From Thermomicrobiales bacterium (GTDB lineage: Bacteria > Chloroflexota > Chloroflexia > Thermomicrobiales > UBA6265): DNA of 20,693 nt. The position numbers were made by a program, and so were the translations under genes. Shown piece by piece: positions 20,658 to 20,693 of this stretch. Each line of letters starts with the position of its first letter. Positions within the stretch are counted from its first letter, which is position 1. The stretch is taken from contig JADLCW010000434.1 in the NCBI GenBank assembly GCA_020847015.1, positions 1 to 20,693 of the forward strand, in the 5' to 3' direction. Under the pieces are notes generated by a model. That model did not search any database. It worked only from the letters and a program-made list of their open reading frames with translations, and was not told the origin of the DNA.

Positions 20658-20693
20658 CGGAGGCCAGCGGTCGAGCGGCCGAGCGGCCGAGGA
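20654..20693 (+). CDS. Start of the next gene (3' truncated by window edge)
   Basis: ATG 20654 overlaps the TGA of the TIGR03663-type gene by 4 nt (ATGA) and opens a frame MTEASGRAAERPR that runs off the window. The overlap implies translational coupling, and genes after TIGR03663 proteins are often further glycosyltransferases (recalled, not shown). The sequence is a tandem of CGAGCGGC units (20672-20687), so it could also be non-coding repeat. Function cannot be judged. Confidence 0.35.
   Translation, partial: MTEASGRAAERPR

Overview
The window is a 20.7 kb piece of a high-GC bacterial chromosome. I infer a Chloroflexota bacterium, most likely Thermomicrobia (Sphaerobacter-like). The main reasons are the style of the Cys-rich secreted protein (a 'MDRERFD...SRRxxI' N-terminus followed by Cys-Cys repeats), the free-standing ~810-residue AceE-like enzyme, the TIGR03663-type membrane protein, and frequent GTG/TTG starts behind purine-rich ribosome binding sites. 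This assignment rests on recalled family resemblance, not on a marker gene. No rRNA, tRNA, CRISPR array, integrase or transposase was seen.

Layout. (1) 1-1500: the C-terminal end of a DUF1003-like membrane protein, an extended -10 promoter, and a Tat-type exported protein with about 36 Cys. (2) 1543-5893, minus strand: a PYROXD2/phytoene-desaturase-like FAD oxidoreductase and a polar-amino-acid ABC importer (binding protein, permease, ATPase). (3) 6037-9474, plus strand, divergent from the importer across a palindromic operator candidate: an atypical arginase/agmatinase-fold ureohydrolase, a DAO-type FAD oxidoreductase, an unrecognised 157-aa protein and a DUF503 protein. (4) 9560-12130: an MmgE/PrpD protein and an acyl-CoA dehydrogenase lacking the usual C-terminal catalytic Glu. 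(5) 12136-13429: a small zinc-ribbon protein with its own promoter, flanked by sparse DNA. (6) 13430-15865: a single-chain pyruvate-dehydrogenase-E1-like TPP enzyme closed by a 17-bp hairpin terminator. (7) 15938-20693: a membrane protein, a flavin-reductase-like protein, an acidic SDDT-repeat protein, and divergently from it a TIGR03663-type glycosyltransferase-like membrane protein, followed by the first codons of the next gene.

How the genes may work together (inference): the importer, ureohydrolase and DAO oxidoreductase look like a route for taking up a guanidino compound, removing urea and oxidising the resulting amine or amino acid. The MmgE/PrpD and acyl-CoA dehydrogenase genes could process a downstream organic acid or CoA ester.

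The most unusual non-coding signal is a family of degenerate tandem 7-mers (consensus near AGTCAGN, complement NCTGACT) at five or more places. At two places they are arranged as long imperfect inverted repeats (8591-8677 and 18008-18114). At 18008-18114 the two arms supply outward-facing CTGACT -35 boxes, each 17 bp from a plausible -10 box, serving the two divergent flanking genes.
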